Source: Strigops habroptila (taxonomy: Eukaryota; Chordata; Aves; Psittaciformes; Psittacidae). From it: a DNA stretch of 64,000 bases. Shown here in pieces: positions 11,101 to 24,374 of this stretch (position 1 is its first letter; each line of letters starts with the position of its first letter). The position numbers and the translations under genes were made by a program. A model generated the notes under the pieces. The model made no database searches and was not told the origin of the DNA. It worked only from the letters and a program-made list of their open reading frames with translations. The DNA is taken from the NCBI RefSeq assembly GCF_004027225.2, contig NC_044283.2, positions 9,938,992 to 10,002,991 of the forward strand. Reading direction: 5' to 3'.

Positions 11101-13860
11101 TATCTTGCAGGCAAAAGAGACGGTTTTATGACAGTACTCTGAGAGGGGGTGCTGCAACAGGATCCTATACTGGAGAGGGAGAATTCTTCTTTCGGGATGT
11201 GACTGAGGAAAGTAAAAGCAATAAAACTGAGGAGTTGTTCCTCAGCAGCTCCTTCTCGTGCCTGCACCCAGTGGCAGATGTGAGCTGGTAGTGTCAAATG
11301 GATGCAACCAGAAATCAAGAGTTGTTTTGTGCATGGAGGGCATGGTGAGGGCTTGTAGGCTTTCTGCCTCAGCTGGGCTTGTAGGAAAAGAGATGGGTGC
11401 AGAAACTGAGCTTTATTCAGCGCCCAGGAGGAAAGCTACAAAACTGCCAGGCATGCAGAAAAAGGAGAAGCAAAAACGAGTCGATGTGTTATTAAGGGTA
11501 ATGAGCAATGCACATTGTCTAGCAGGATTAGGATGGGAACAGGAACAGACTTGCCAAGCTAAGGTAGAAGTCCTATTTCTGAAAATTGAAGGAGAAAAAA
11601 AAGAGAAAGAATCCTCTAATGAAGTTTGATAGGAAAAGTATTGACAAGTGTTAGCAGGAATCAGGAAAAACAAGTTACATGGCCAAGCTGCGAAGATGGC
11701 TGATGCTCACAAACCACGAAGGATGAACTCAGCAGTGATTAACAGGAATAAAAACTGGAGGAAAAATGCTGGAGGGTATTGAACTTCTTGTTAGCTCTCT
11801 AGTGTCTGTGATCTTTGCTGACAGTGTTTGTGCAACCATAACCTGGGCAGATGTGAGCCCAGTGATCACTGCCCTGCTTGTGGGATCAAGCTGAGGGTAA
11901 AAGTCTTGGTGTGGAGCAGGGTGCATTAGCTCTGTACTAACCCAATTGTTTGCTGTTTTGGGGGGGTATGGCCACAGCAAGCTTTCTTCTGCCCACAATA
12001 TAACACATAGATGTCCCTCTCCGTCTCCCACAGCCTGCAGGACACATGTAAAACTCCTGGAAAGGAAGTATCCAAGCAAAGATTTATGAGCTTGTTCAGA
12101 GACGTAATGAAAAGCACTTTTCAAAGTGCACCTATGTTTGTGCAAAGGCAAGACACAAGGAGGAGGAGATAAAATGCAATGAGAAAAGTCAGCAGACAAG
12201 AGAAATGCAGGGAGATGGAAAGCACTGCCCTGAGACACAAGTGTGGTGACTCAGTGTGATTTTACAGGTATGACTAGTGCAGAGCAGTAAGATGGTTTGT
12301 GAAGTGCAGAGCAGCGCTGGGTGCTGGGGAAGGCAGCTCGGCTCCTGCAGACAGCAGTGGGCAGGGATGCAGTGATGAACATCTGCAGCCACAGAAGCTT
12401 CCTCAGCCTGATGTGAGAGCAGAGAAACTCGCAGGAAGCCAAGCCAAATGACAACTGAATGACAGTGTAACTGGGGTATGGTAAAGACAAAGTAAAGAGC
12501 ACACGGGGTGTTTTGGAAATCAAGAGTGCTGGGATTACAGGTCACACAGAAAACAAAGGACTACTTAACCCAAGTGGAAGAAGAAACCTACCCATATTAA
12601 GCCATAGACAAATTGTTTTAGTAACACATATCCAAACAAAACAAATCCAAATAGTTCACAGAATAGGGAAAACAGCATCATGGATTCACTAGTTCCTTTA
12701 AGCTGAAAGTTCCTGTAGTCATCTCATACAGAATGTGATGGCTGTACTTGGTTATCAAGAAATAAATGCAGAGGGAAGGAAGCAGCACAGAAACCTGAGA
12801 TAGAGCCGCTGCCTTTGGAGGGCACAGAGGTGAAGGCAGCAGCGGAGTGTGCAAGTTCTCCAGGGAACCACAGGGCTTTCCCATGAAGCGCCTTCTTGAC
12901 CTGAGGCCAAAGACTTCAACAAAGAAGAGACTTTTGCTCCTCATACTAGTTTTTTTTCCTCCCTTTTTTCTTCCCTGAAGAAAGAGGACTGGTGAGTGAG
13001 CTAGTATTAAAGGTGCAGTATTGCAATTTTGGGGCATTATGTCAGTTGCGAGAGATCAGGCTGCAAATTAGGGGAAAAAAAAGTAATTTCAGAGGCATTA
13101 CTGGAAACCCCATTACTGGAAAACCCAGAATAATCCTCGATAAACCCACAGATACTTCCCAAGCCAAGAAAATTCCCCCGTGCACGTGGAGACTTGAGAG
13201 ACAGCAGGTAGCTGCTTGGAGCATGATAAAACATTCAAATCATTACAAGGCTGCGTAGTGTGTCCTGCAGAGCTAAAACACTGATCCCCAGGGAGCTGCA
13301 GTGCAAGCTGAGCAACAGCCTGGCTCTGGGGGGAGAAAAAGAGGTAAAATCTGCAACAGATTGTGTCGTTTGGCTGCAGGTTTGCAGTGTGGGCTGGAGA
13401 GAAGGGCTGGTGTGGAGGAGGACTCCTCTGCAGGAGGAGCCGATGCTGCTGCAGTGGGAGATCATCAACATGAAAGGAAAATTGGGCTCTTGTGGAGCTG
13501 GATGCTGTGCGTGAGCCAGAGTGGAGCTCGCACTCCTCAAAGACAGGCACAGCCAGGGGAAGATAAATAGGTGAAATTCAGGGTTCGAGTTGTACATTTA
13601 TCCCTGCAGAGGGAAGATGAGAACCAAGAACTGTTGTATTTGAGGAATGTCTGAGGAGAATAAAGCTTGCTTAGCAAGGCAGCCAAAAGTGTTCAGGGAA
13701 CTCAGCGTTGCTATAGTTTTCACAGAGGCTGAAAGACATTGTCAAAAGACTCCTGGGTCTGGGAAGCGAAGTGCTCAGAGCTGAGGGACTATGTCCTGAG
13801 CATGGCAGGATGAATATGCTGCTTTGATCTCTGGTTCCAGCCAGAAGAGTTTCTGATCTT
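5176..13860. other. HTT-MSANTD1 intergenic region, left part
   Basis: I recognise no coding exon, RNA gene or LINE here. Composition shifts from AT-rich to more mixed after about 8.4 kb, with a GC-richer patch at 10.33-10.58 kb and a purine-rich plus strand from 11 to 13.8 kb. The longest open frame in the window (minus strand, 5909-6538, 209 codons) lies here. It shows no domain, no conserved motif pattern and no splice context, so I do not call it a gene. A short tandem duplication at 7717-7770 is listed separately. Confidence 0.6.
7717..7770 (+). repeat. Short tandem duplication
   Basis: CTGTTGTGGG followed by CACTGCATAGGAGA occurs at 7717-7741 and again at 7744-7770. The two copies differ only in the two to four bases between these blocks. 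This is a local duplication of about 27 bases with no evident function. Confidence 0.85.
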
Positions 13861-13892
13861 ATATATATATGTGTGTGTATGTATATATATAT
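13861..13892. repeat. AT/GT microsatellite
   Basis: Alternating AT, GT and AT dinucleotide runs make a 32-base simple repeat that is likely to be length-polymorphic. Confidence 0.9.
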
Positions 13893-13942
13893 CCTCTCTA
13901 TCACTGGATTATTACTGTAGGCATCCCTGAATGTATACTACC

Positions 13943-13980
13943 ATTGGCTCATGCCTATATATGTATTGGCATGAGCAAAT
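13943..13980. repeat. Short inverted repeat (hairpin)
   Basis: GCTCATGCC at 13947-13955 and its exact complement GGCATGAGC at 13968-13976 flank a 12-base AT-rich loop. After one G/A mismatch the pairing continues for three more bases (ATT with AAT), giving a stem of about 12 pairs. It lies 50 bases after the microsatellite. It is too short to call a transposon or a pre-miRNA. Confidence 0.75.
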
Positions 13981-16900
13981 GATAGTTTTAGTCCCACATC
14001 TTTGATTTTTTTTTTCCCAAAATAAATACAATACAGTGAGATGTCAGCACAGCATGACATTTCTAAAGGTGCTCACCAGAAAATGCCTGTCAGGGAGACA
14101 GGGGGGACTGAGAAACTGGCACACTGAACTATGTGGACAGTTGCTTGTCTAGCTTAACTTGTGCCATGGCCAACTGCAGAGCTCTGCTGTCCATGTGTGT
14201 CTATTGGTCATGAGGTATTAGTTCTGTTAAAGAGCTTGAGAAAGTGAAGAATTATACAAGGAAGGTGCAGAAATGAAAAGCTGAAGATAATCTGGTGAAA
14301 GCCAAGTTTAGTGAGCATTTGCAGGTACCTTTTGTTTCACAGAGGTGGGTGACCCTTGTGTTCCCTTATAGACTCTGATTGCACATGACGAACTGATATG
14401 CAGCAGTAGATAGAAAGGCTCAGTCTTGGCTGAACTCACCTTTTAAGTGCAGGTGACAACATACTTTTTGTTGTCAGCTCAGGCACTGGAATTACTGTCC
14501 AGCACTCCTTGGAGACACGTTGGAGATACTGAAGGTGGTGCTATGTCTGATGCCAGCATCCCACAGTGTTCCACTGCAGGCACTGGGATGGTCATGGAGG
14601 GAAGGCAGACACAAATGTGCCTCTGGCCAGATCCAAGCTCTACCTTCCTGGGTCTATGGCTGTACCTGCTTGCTGTCAGCAATTCAAACCTGGAAACACC
14701 AGAGCCTTTCTCTGGTCTGCTTCCAGCTGGAGCTGCAGCTCTGGGAAAGTTGTTTCCATGAAAGACTGCGATAGGGGGAAAATCCACCACAAGTACTAAG
14801 TGATGGGGAGATGGAGGGAATAAGCCCTGTGAAGGAGAGGATGGCAGCTGCCTTTCATTTCCCTGCTGTGTTGACTAGATTGTGCCTAGGACCTGCACCA
14901 GCTTGAGAGCAGTTTGCTAAGACTGTTGGAGAGGTATCGCTATTTATACCCTTAGTTCCCCACTAGTAAATCTTCCGTGCAGCATGAATACACGTTCCTT
15001 GCATTTAAATCTTTCCTGTTTCCTTTACTTAGCCTGGTTTGAGTTGCCAAGCAGCTCATGACACTTAACACTGAGCGCAGAGTGGCTGTGCGAGGTCCTG
15101 AGCGAGGGGACCGCAGGCACCAGCCACGGGTGAGTTTTGGTTTGGGGAATGCCAAACCAATCATGTCCTGGTCACCAGTGGGCTGCTGTGTGCTGAGCCC
15201 AGGGAGGTGTGTGGCTGGGAGGATTCTCCAGGGAGCTGCAGCTGGTCAAGCCCAGAGCTACATCACTTTGGTGTTCGGGGAATTTTGCCCCCAGCAGCAG
15301 TCAGCATTTACACGTCCTGTTAAACCTGAATAACCACAATCCGGAGCTCTTGCTTCAAAAACATCAGTGAAAACGATGGTTCCCAAAGCTTTAGTGAAGT
15401 ACATTTGTCTCTTCGGAATACTGTTTATGCACCCAGAACTTTTTTCCTTTAAGAGATAGATTTATGGGTTATAGTTGCCAATGCTGGTGTCTACTCTTAA
15501 TTCGTTGTACTTTCACACGCTTTCCACTGCAGACACTGAAAAGCTCATGTGAAGGGTGTATTTACACATATTCTCTCCCAGGACTCTTGCAGGGAGGTTT
15601 CAGTATGCAAAGTTCCCGTCCCTCGCACACCATCAGCCAGTGACTGCTAGGTCACATCTGCATTAGAAGTCACATTTGTTTAACTAAAGTCAAACTTTGA
15701 AATCTATTTAATTACACTGATGTAAAGCCATTTGTGGGTGCTCTTCTGTGTGCTTTAATTGAAATCTGCATTGCATTGGCTTTTCTTTTGGGAAAGCTGA
15801 ATCTGTTTAAGAGTATCCACATGGGTTTATGACTGGTTTCAATAAATAGAATTAAAACCAGGTTTTGCTTAAATCGCTGCAAGTTTTAATGCAAACAGGG
15901 CCTCGGCAAAACTGAAAATCCCCTTGATTCTTCCACAGAGTTTCTCTCCCCTGTGACACCCAGAAGTTTTCATGTGTTCAAATACGCTGTGAACCAGCCT
16001 GCAGGTTCTCCAGTATCCAATCTTTTCCTGAACCAACCAACCTACTTCGAGTTTAGCAGCCTCTCCCCTACCCCTGACTGGCTCTTGTGCTTCCAATCAG
16101 GCACAGAGGAAACATTCAAACAGGCAGCCCCTCTGCTTTGCCTCCCTGGCTCTGCTCAGAGCAGGAATCAGCCATGCAACTCAGCTCAGGTAAGGCCACA
16201 CTTCACGCTCCCCATTGCAGCCATGTTACGTTTAACAGATTTTCCCCTTGAAGCGCCTCAATTTACTCTTTGCTTCCTCACTGCACAAAGAGGGGGAGAG
16301 AGTAAAACCCTCCCATGCCCCGGGAAGGCAGAGGCACGGTGAGAGCAACTTGCACACAGCCCTGGTAGAGCTGAAACCAGCAGCTTTCCCTGGCTGAGCA
16401 CTGAGGCTGGGATGGGAGACGGCAGTGGGTGGGATAGGAAGGGTGCCGGGGGCTGCCGAACCAGCCCAGGTCCTTGTCCTGCTTCTACACAAGTCAGGGG
16501 TGGATGTTCAGGGTGCACAGCTCCCCCTCCAGCTCACCCTCTTGTGCAGCTGGTGCTGGTTTAGCCAGGCAGTGTAAATGGCAGCATCAGGTCTGCCACC
16601 GAGGAACCAAAACTGGCAGAAAATCCAGGAGGGCATGCACCTCCTAAAAACCCCTCTCTCCCTTTTTCACATGCTGTTAAATTGCCTCGATGCCTGGGTG
16701 CAATTTTCTGGCTGTTCCCCGTGCCCACGAATTGCTCCATGTGGCATGCTGGATCCTTAGCTGCAGGACTGTTTTTCCAGTTGTTTTGAAAGCTCTTAAG
16801 AGCAATATACTATCGGTTGAGGTTTCTAATTACCTCTGAATAGCTAGTCTGCTGCCACTCAAGTATAATTCTCATTAGCATCTCAGCTAACAAGCTCCAG

Positions 16901-19245
16901 TGTTTGCCCTCCTGATTAGCTTCTAGTTAGGAGTCTTTCCCTATCCTAAGATGTGCTGTTGTTAATTGCAGTTCCAATTGCTTTTACAGCAAACTCCTGA
17001 TAGACTGCTAAAACTGCTGGTTTATATAGCCTGATAGAGATCAATATCTGGGATCCTTACAACTGTGGCTTCTTTATTCTCCTGTAAGTGTGTGTCCATA
17101 TGGCATCTTTATGCCAAGAGGAATGGGGACATAGCTGCAGCTTCTAAAATGAAATATTTTGGCTTTTAAACAGGTGGTACTCAAAATGAGTCTGCTTACA
17201 GCAAAGTACAACTTTCACAGCTAATGCTGCATAAACTGCTATCCAGTTTGTTGTTTTTCGTGCAGCTGCCCATACAATGGCTGATTTTCTATGCCCATGG
17301 GTTTCTAAGGGTTCCTGAATGTCCCACAAAGTACCCTATTGATGCTGAGTTTAAAAACCAAGTGTATTTGTTGCCTGGACAGAACGTGTGTCAGGTTAGC
17401 TATTCCTTCTGGGCTGCTAGCTCAGGATGGTATTTCTGTGGAATGCTCTTAGCATGGTTTAATGTATGCCTGTGAGTGGATTAACCCCTTAGTCCCTACG
17501 GCTTGGGATTACTTACAGCACGTTTAGTATTAGTGGGCTCAAACAGCTATGAGCGTGTAGAACAGGCTGATTGATTCAGTGGAGCAGGGTGTGTGGTCGT
17601 GTGAGCTTCCACCAGCACAGAATGAAGAGTGCAGGTGGAGAAAGGTGAGTCGTACAGGTCTCAGCGCCGTTCAGATCACACATTTACTTCTCAAAGAGAA
17701 AAAGAATACTGCTCAGCTTGTGAAGCTTTACTATAGTGGGCTTTTCACTCCGGACATGCTCAAAGTCCTCCTTTCTGAACTGAAACTTACTTTTTGCTGA
17801 GGGTTTTGAAATTTGGCTTCGTTAATCAGGTTCCATGCATCCTACTGCTCTGTGTAGGGCAAGAAGAGGGCAGCACTGAAATGGAATGCTGAATTTTGTC
17901 ATAGAATGCCTGGATCCCTACACCTTGATAACTGCCTCACATTTTCTAAATGGAGGGGTAAGGTTCTTGATGTTACCAATACAAATGAACTTGGAGGATA
18001 AAGAGGAGTCATTTTTGTCTTAAAAAAGCTACTAATCCTGTGATGCTTTATCATGCTACAACTGAAGGCTCTGGTTCTAGAGGACCCATGCACCCAAGTA
18101 GAGTCCTCTTAACGCAAGATACAGGTGTAAGGAGGTGCCCAACCAGATCCAATTTTAGTATCAGGCTTTTAAAAAGGGAGAAATTCTGGTAATGAGTACA
18201 ATTTGGTTGATAACCCATTGAAAAATGGAATTTATGTGTGGCCTGCTCACACTAATAGCAATAGATTTAATTAGTCATGGAACTCGCAGATCTAATTGCT
18301 TTAGAAATGTGTGTAAGCACTTAGATAGACCTAAGATAACTGGGCAAGTTGAAAGCGTGGGAGCATGTTTACACATGTCGCATATATCTTTGGTTTTGTT
18401 CAGATCAGATTTAATCTTCTGGTCATAAACTATTCATTAGCATTTTTTAGCTGTAAAAAGAATAATAAAATTTAGAACACAGCCTTTGAGAAGCTGATTT
18501 TCTTGATTTGACTGTCTATATCCAATTGATGTGTTGGAAAACAGGAGTAATAATGGTGAGCAAATCTCAGAGTTTGAATTCGGTTACATATCAAAGATGC
18601 AGATTTAACGAACTGTTTAACTTCTTTTATCTGCAAAACTGGATTCCACATCACAAATATGCAGTGCTTCAGTTACATGTGGCAGTATAAAGTGAAGCAC
18701 ACTCATGATAAAACTTTTTTAGAAGCTTCAAAGTAAAACTTTAGTTCAGGTTTGGAGAAAGAAAAGGTATTTCAAGTGAGGTATCATCTGTAGAGTAAGT
18801 ATTAAATGCAGATTAAGGCAGGGAATTAATCAAAGGTAGCAGAAAGAAGAATTCAGAACAAAGGGTTCCATTGGTAAGGCAGAGGAAGACATAATGCACT
18901 TAAGTGGAAGTTTGTAGATATACGCTCCTTGTCCAGCTACCAAGGGGCTTTGTCCGCAAAAAGATCAACCCCAAAATAACCTTTCAGATAAAGATTATGT
19001 GAATGCTAGCAACATGTTAGTGTGAGCCATCAGATGTGAATTTGCCTGTCATGCAATGCAATAATATATTTTCTTCTTCTTATAATGTGCAATTTGTGAG
19101 GACTTTAGTACTCTTAGTGTCTGGGGGGAAAACCTCCAAAGACAACCGGAGCCTGGGCTGTAACAACTGTACTGTCCTTGCAAATTGTCAAGCAGATAAA
19201 GCTAAATGTGGAGAGCTTCTAATGATCTCTGTCCTTTCTAACATG

Positions 19246-19275
19246 GAATCATAGAACATTTCGAGTTGGAGTCCA
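19246..19275 (-). mobile_element. CR1 LINE 3'-end scrap (minus orientation)
   Basis: AATCATAGAACATTTCGAGT followed by TGGAGTCCA matches the reverse complement of the usual CR1 3' terminus, with about 20 internal bases missing. Only about 30 bases remain, so the assignment is tentative. Confidence 0.45.
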
Positions 19276-22200
19276 GTTTGCTCTAAGTATTTCTGTCATC
19301 AAACCAGTTTATATAGTGCTGGCTTATTGCCAGACTTGTCACATGAAGTATTTTTCTTGTGATTGTAAGCTAAATTGCTGTCATGATTTTTTTTGTTAAG
19401 GTAAGCAATAAATTATATTCTGGGATAGAAGAATGGTGATAAAGTACCATCTATGCTGACAGAGTAGAAAGAATAATGTTGAAATAACTCATACACATAC
19501 TGATGGAGTAGGTTCCTGTGTAGATCAGGTAGAGCCTTGACTGGTTCAGTAAATGTTCATGAGGGTTTTTTTGAGTCTGAAAATGGAGAGGATCTTACAA
19601 CCCTAATTCTTTCTTCTAACAGGACTATTCCAGGCCATTTCTTACAGCAGAACAGCCTTTCTGCATAGATTGTTAGAGAGGGCATCCCCTTAATTATTTA
19701 TACTACACATACCAGGTGTCCTGATTATGAAATTTCCCTTGAGGCTCTAGAAGGAAATGAAATCCTACTAACTGCATGAGAGAGTGGAACGATGCTAGAA
19801 TCCCCTGGATGAAAATCAGCCATCTGTGTCAGTGATCCTCCTTATAGGGTTTTTAGGGAACATTACAGAAGCTGATCTTCTCAGACTTGTCATCCAAACT
19901 ATCCTGGAGATGTGAAGAAACTGCCCTTCCAGGGAACTGCAGTGCTCTTGTGGGGAGACATAGAAAGAATAAGGTTGGAGGAATACATTTCTTATCTCAG
20001 AGAGATGTGGAGGTGGCAGTGTTGGTATTAGTGTTGACTGCATTGATAATCAGTATTATTGCAAAGCGATGGCTGAAACATGGCCCTGAAACTGTCTGGA
20101 AAACTCTGCCTAATGAAATGCTGGCTGAGAAAATCAGAGGACTCTGATTTGGAAATATGAGCTTTTGTCTTGGCAAATGGAGCAATTTCATTAGGAGGAG
20201 AGACAAGTATTTGTTTGAGACACTTGCTATCAAGAGAGTATTCAGTGAAGTACAAGGGAAGGAAGGGTCTTTCCCTGCAGAATTAAATGGAGAAATACCA
20301 ATGACACTAAACATAGGATCAGAAATAAAGGTGAAAGACACTGATGTGAGAGACAACAGGGAAAGCAACAGATGGATGTGAAAAAAACTTAATGTAATTG
20401 GAAAAAGAGAACACTGGTTTTAACCCAGAGCAACCTGCAATGATCAGGACAAACTCAGTTTTCCAGTGCAAACAGAAAAATCTCCAAGAGGTAGAATACA
20501 TAAATATTAGAATGATTCTTACAATTTTTATGGTTTGAACAGGTAAAAGAGTAAGAACTCTTTGAAAAGCTGGTATTGTTCAATGGAAGGGCAGAGAGAT
20601 GTTAGAAGTGAAAAGACATCTTTCAGAAAGTGGAGGTCATGTTTGAATGGTGAAAACAGAAAAGAACATACATCAAAACTAAGTAAGGCAAGTTAAACAA
20701 GGCAAGTAAAATCAATTTTGAGGAACAACGTGCTAAATTCACAGAAACAATGAGAAAAGCCCTTCAAACACATGAGGAGTAGGAAGCCTGTCCATCAGCA
20801 GGCTCGATAGGCAATTGCAGTGTAATAAGAACACTCAAAGTACATAGGGCTGTTACAGCAAGGCTAAATAAATCTTTGCTTTGCTGTTCATTATAAAGGA
20901 TCTCAGGGAGCTTTCTCTTCTGGAGTGTTTTGGTATCTGAAAGCATTTAAAGTCGTGTTTTAAATTGGCGTATCAGCAGAACAGGTTCAGAACAATTGGA
21001 TAAAATGCATAATAGTATTGATAAAAATAGTTGGCAGCCATGGTAGCCACCAAAGAGCCCCAAATGTGGAATTGTTGAATTAATGGTTGTATTTGGTATG
21101 AATTAAATAATTGAAGTGAAAGTGGCAAATATGATCCATGTTTAACGGGCTATGTATGCTGGTAAATCTAGCCTTCCTTGGGCAAATCTAAGGAAACTGA
21201 AATGAAGACTTGAATTTGTAAATGTGATTTACTGGGTAAATGTCAAAATGGATTTCGTAGAGGGAAGCTGTCACAAATCTGTGTATTTTGAAGCACAGCA
21301 GCCCCTGGGTAGAGGTGATTCACTTAGTAAGGTATAGCTGGATTTCTAAGGTCCCTTATCAATAGCCATCAACCCCCCTAAATTCTCAAGAACCAAAAGG
21401 GAAAGCATTCCTGAAGTTTTGAACCTATGGTTCTAATCAGTTGAAGGTAACGGAACAGAGCGTAGGAATTGAATAATGCATTTTCTAATTGCGGGACAGT
21501 CACCAGCCTACAGGAATCTCTGTTGGTATCTCTACTGTTAAATTATCTACTACTGCTTTAGAAAGAAAGGAGAAATGACAAACTTCACCTATAAGAAATT
21601 TTCAAGGTAGTTATCATTAAACCTGGCTGTCAATATTCTTCTCCATTTTCTTACCCAATCTAGACAACTGCTAAATAGTGCTTAAGGGGAGAGGAACCAT
21701 ACCTATGTATCCACAGAGATGTAACCATTTGGGAAAAATATCTAGGTGTCATTGTGATAGCTCTTGGAAAATATCAGCTCAATCCTTAGTAGTGATCAAG
21801 AAGATAAACAGGATGTTAAAGACTTTAATGGAAACTTAAGAAAAAAAATTAGATCTATGTGTAAATCCCCAGTGTGCCCAAGTGTTGCACAGTGTGATAA
21901 CTGTCTTGAATACAGTAGAAGTAAAAGTAAAGTACTACACAGAAAAGTGATCATAGATACAGAAGTTTCTGTGCCAAAAGAACTTAAGCATAGGCTTGGA
22001 AAGGATGCCTGGGGTCACCGTGGCCAGTCCTCTACCACTGCTGGCCCCATGGCATACAGCTTTTCCATGTATTTCTCGAATGTTGCCAGAGAATTGTCTG
22101 GTCTCTGATTTGAATGCATTAAGCTTGTTCAGCTCTGCTTATAAATTCAGTAGGTAGCTGTCCTACTTTTGTTCATACCACCTATTGTGTCTTTCCCCCC

Positions 22201-24320
22201 TTGCTCAGCAGTGTTGTTCATGCTGAAACCTAAGCTAGATTCTAAAACTACTTTAAGTTTATTTTTTTGGTTGCATCTCAATTACCTATTGCATTCACCT
22301 GAAAAGCAGCCTCACTTCCCTCTCTCTTTCATGTTTGTGAAAATCCTTTTTTATACTTGTTTTGGCATCAGGGAAGGGAACTTTCTGAGTCTTTTGGCAT
22401 CTGTGGGATATATGGGGAGAGGTAAGCATGTCAAGTGTCTGATATCTCTGCTGTTTCCCATAGTCTTCGTTAGAGGAAGAAAAGTGCAGAGCAAATTCTT
22501 GATGGTACTGTTCAGAGATTATGTGATAATCATTGGGAGAGAGGAGTTCATAGTTAAGTTCTGGATTTGGAACAAATAAAAATAATACAAAATTTGGATT
22601 TTGATGCATTTGTTTCAGAGGCCAGACTCTCCTCCTGATGAACTGCCCTGTTTTTGTCTAGGGACATAACATATCTGACTAGAAGCTGTCTTTTTTAGCA
22701 TTAATTGAGAGTTTCTGCTTCTTAGAGTTATTGAGCTCTGCAACCAAAAGTCTTGACTGAGATCTGAAAGAGGGCAAAGGATATAAGGCAATAATAACTT
22801 GCTTGCTGCTGGATAACGGGGTGGTGGTGGTAGCACAAGCTATGGGTTTGGATAGCAGGCCATGCTGGAAGAGTTGGTCTCCTCCTGGGGGGGAAATGGC
22901 AGCCGCCTTAGTGGGATTCAGAGGAAGGTGGTGTTGCAGGTATTTCTGAAGTCTGGATTCTCTTTCCTTATGGTACAGAGCATAAACTACAGATAGTACA
23001 ATAACCAGTACAGGTGTCAGGTGTGCTCTTATCTGCACCTTGGTGTTCTGTAGCAAAAAAATCTGAGCTCAGGTATGCCCTATGGGGTGTGCATCCATCC
23101 TGCAAAATACATGTGGGCAATCATTCTCAAACAGACAGACGGTACAGTTCATCCAAGTTGAGCATATTTAGAGAGGGTACTAGTTATGAAAGCATTAACC
23201 TGACCCTGATATATGATTGGTAAGACTGCAGTGTGTATTAGCATGTGGTATAATTAACTTTTGGGTATTTAATTAAATAATGTGGCAGTGCAAGCAGGAT
23301 TGGCCAGCATTGCTCTCCAAATGACAAAAGCAATATTAAGCTTTGTAGTACTCCCACAAGATTGCAAATGCTGAAAAAGCAGCTGTGGCAATCAGTGGAG
23401 ACACAACTGTAGGGTATTTCTCCTATAGCTAGCAGGTGCTTGGCTGGAAGGCACCATAAGCTGTGTTCATGTCCTTATGCTCGGGCTTATAAAAATGCAG
23501 GATCCTCTCCTCTTTTTTTCTTAGAATAAAAAAGAACTCCAAGGAACTTAATCTCTGTTCAACTGTACTTTTCTCTAGCGCAAGTTGCCCAAACACTTCC
23601 TGATGTTCTAGATACAGGATATCAGATTCCACCAGCAGTGTCTTCAGAGCTGGGGAGGTCCAGTGAGGAGGTTGTTTTCCTTGGCTGAGATTTTTCAATT
23701 CTCACCTTGTTAAGGTGAGTGGGAAATTCTGCCTAAAAAATTAGCATGGAACAATGCAGGATTTTAGCTCTCGTTTTCTTATTTTTACGGAGCAGGTTTG
23801 GGGGCATTTGCTGTTCACTTCTAATGCTGTTGGATAAACTAATGACTGTGTCACTGAGATGAGTCTGAAATCTAAATCAAAATCTTGTGTCAGACTGTAT
23901 TTCTGAATGGGCCTGAAAGAAATTCTGAAGCTGTTGCACACATCTACCTCCAGAATTAGCTTGCCAAATGTCTAAAATGAATTGTAGATATTTCCATTTA
24001 CTCAGCCGTCTCCTCTATCCCTACTTACAGAGATACCTTCTCTAAATACCTCCTGTTTTGTCAAAAAGTGCCACTTTTCTACCACACATCTCTTTTTATG
24101 GTTGGTATATTTCAGTGAGATGAAAATGTATTTATTTTCTCAAAAGACTTATTTGCAACTTTCAGATAGTGATACCCGTCCTTCTACTTCTTTCAAATGC
24201 ATATTTAAAGAATTGGAAGAAACAGCAAAATTGAAGAAAATCAGGCTCACAGTATTTAAAAACACATGTATAGACTTGCTTTTTAATTACATACTCTTTT
24301 CTAACAATTAAACATAAAGC

Positions 24321-24374
24321 TAGCTGTTGCTTTATTGTGCTGGTTTGTGATAAAACCACATTGGCTAACAGCTA
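24321..24374. repeat. Inverted repeat of 54 bases
   Basis: TAGCTGTT at 24321-24328 and AACAGCTA at 24367-24374 are exact complements. Between them GGTTT and AAACC can also pair, giving an interrupted stem. It is probably incidental in this AT-rich sequence. Confidence 0.55.

Noticed and set aside
12525..12541. 17-base exact match to a well-known primate Alu phrase (AGTGCTGGGATTACAGG)
   Set aside because: Flanking bases do not match Alu at all and birds have no Alu elements, so I treat it as coincidence. Contamination is not suggested, since the surroundings are ordinary.
11729..13600. Cluster of overlapping minus-strand open frames of up to 169 codons
   Set aside because: They arise from a purine-rich plus strand with few stops. 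The peptides are Ser/Pro/His-rich with no conserved motif, and frames overlap on both strands.
21990..22110. Possible degenerate CR1 3' end (CTTGGAAAGGATGCCTGGGG and following)
   Set aside because: A few words resemble the CR1 tail, but the order breaks down after about 40 bases and there is no terminal octamer. A profile search would be needed.
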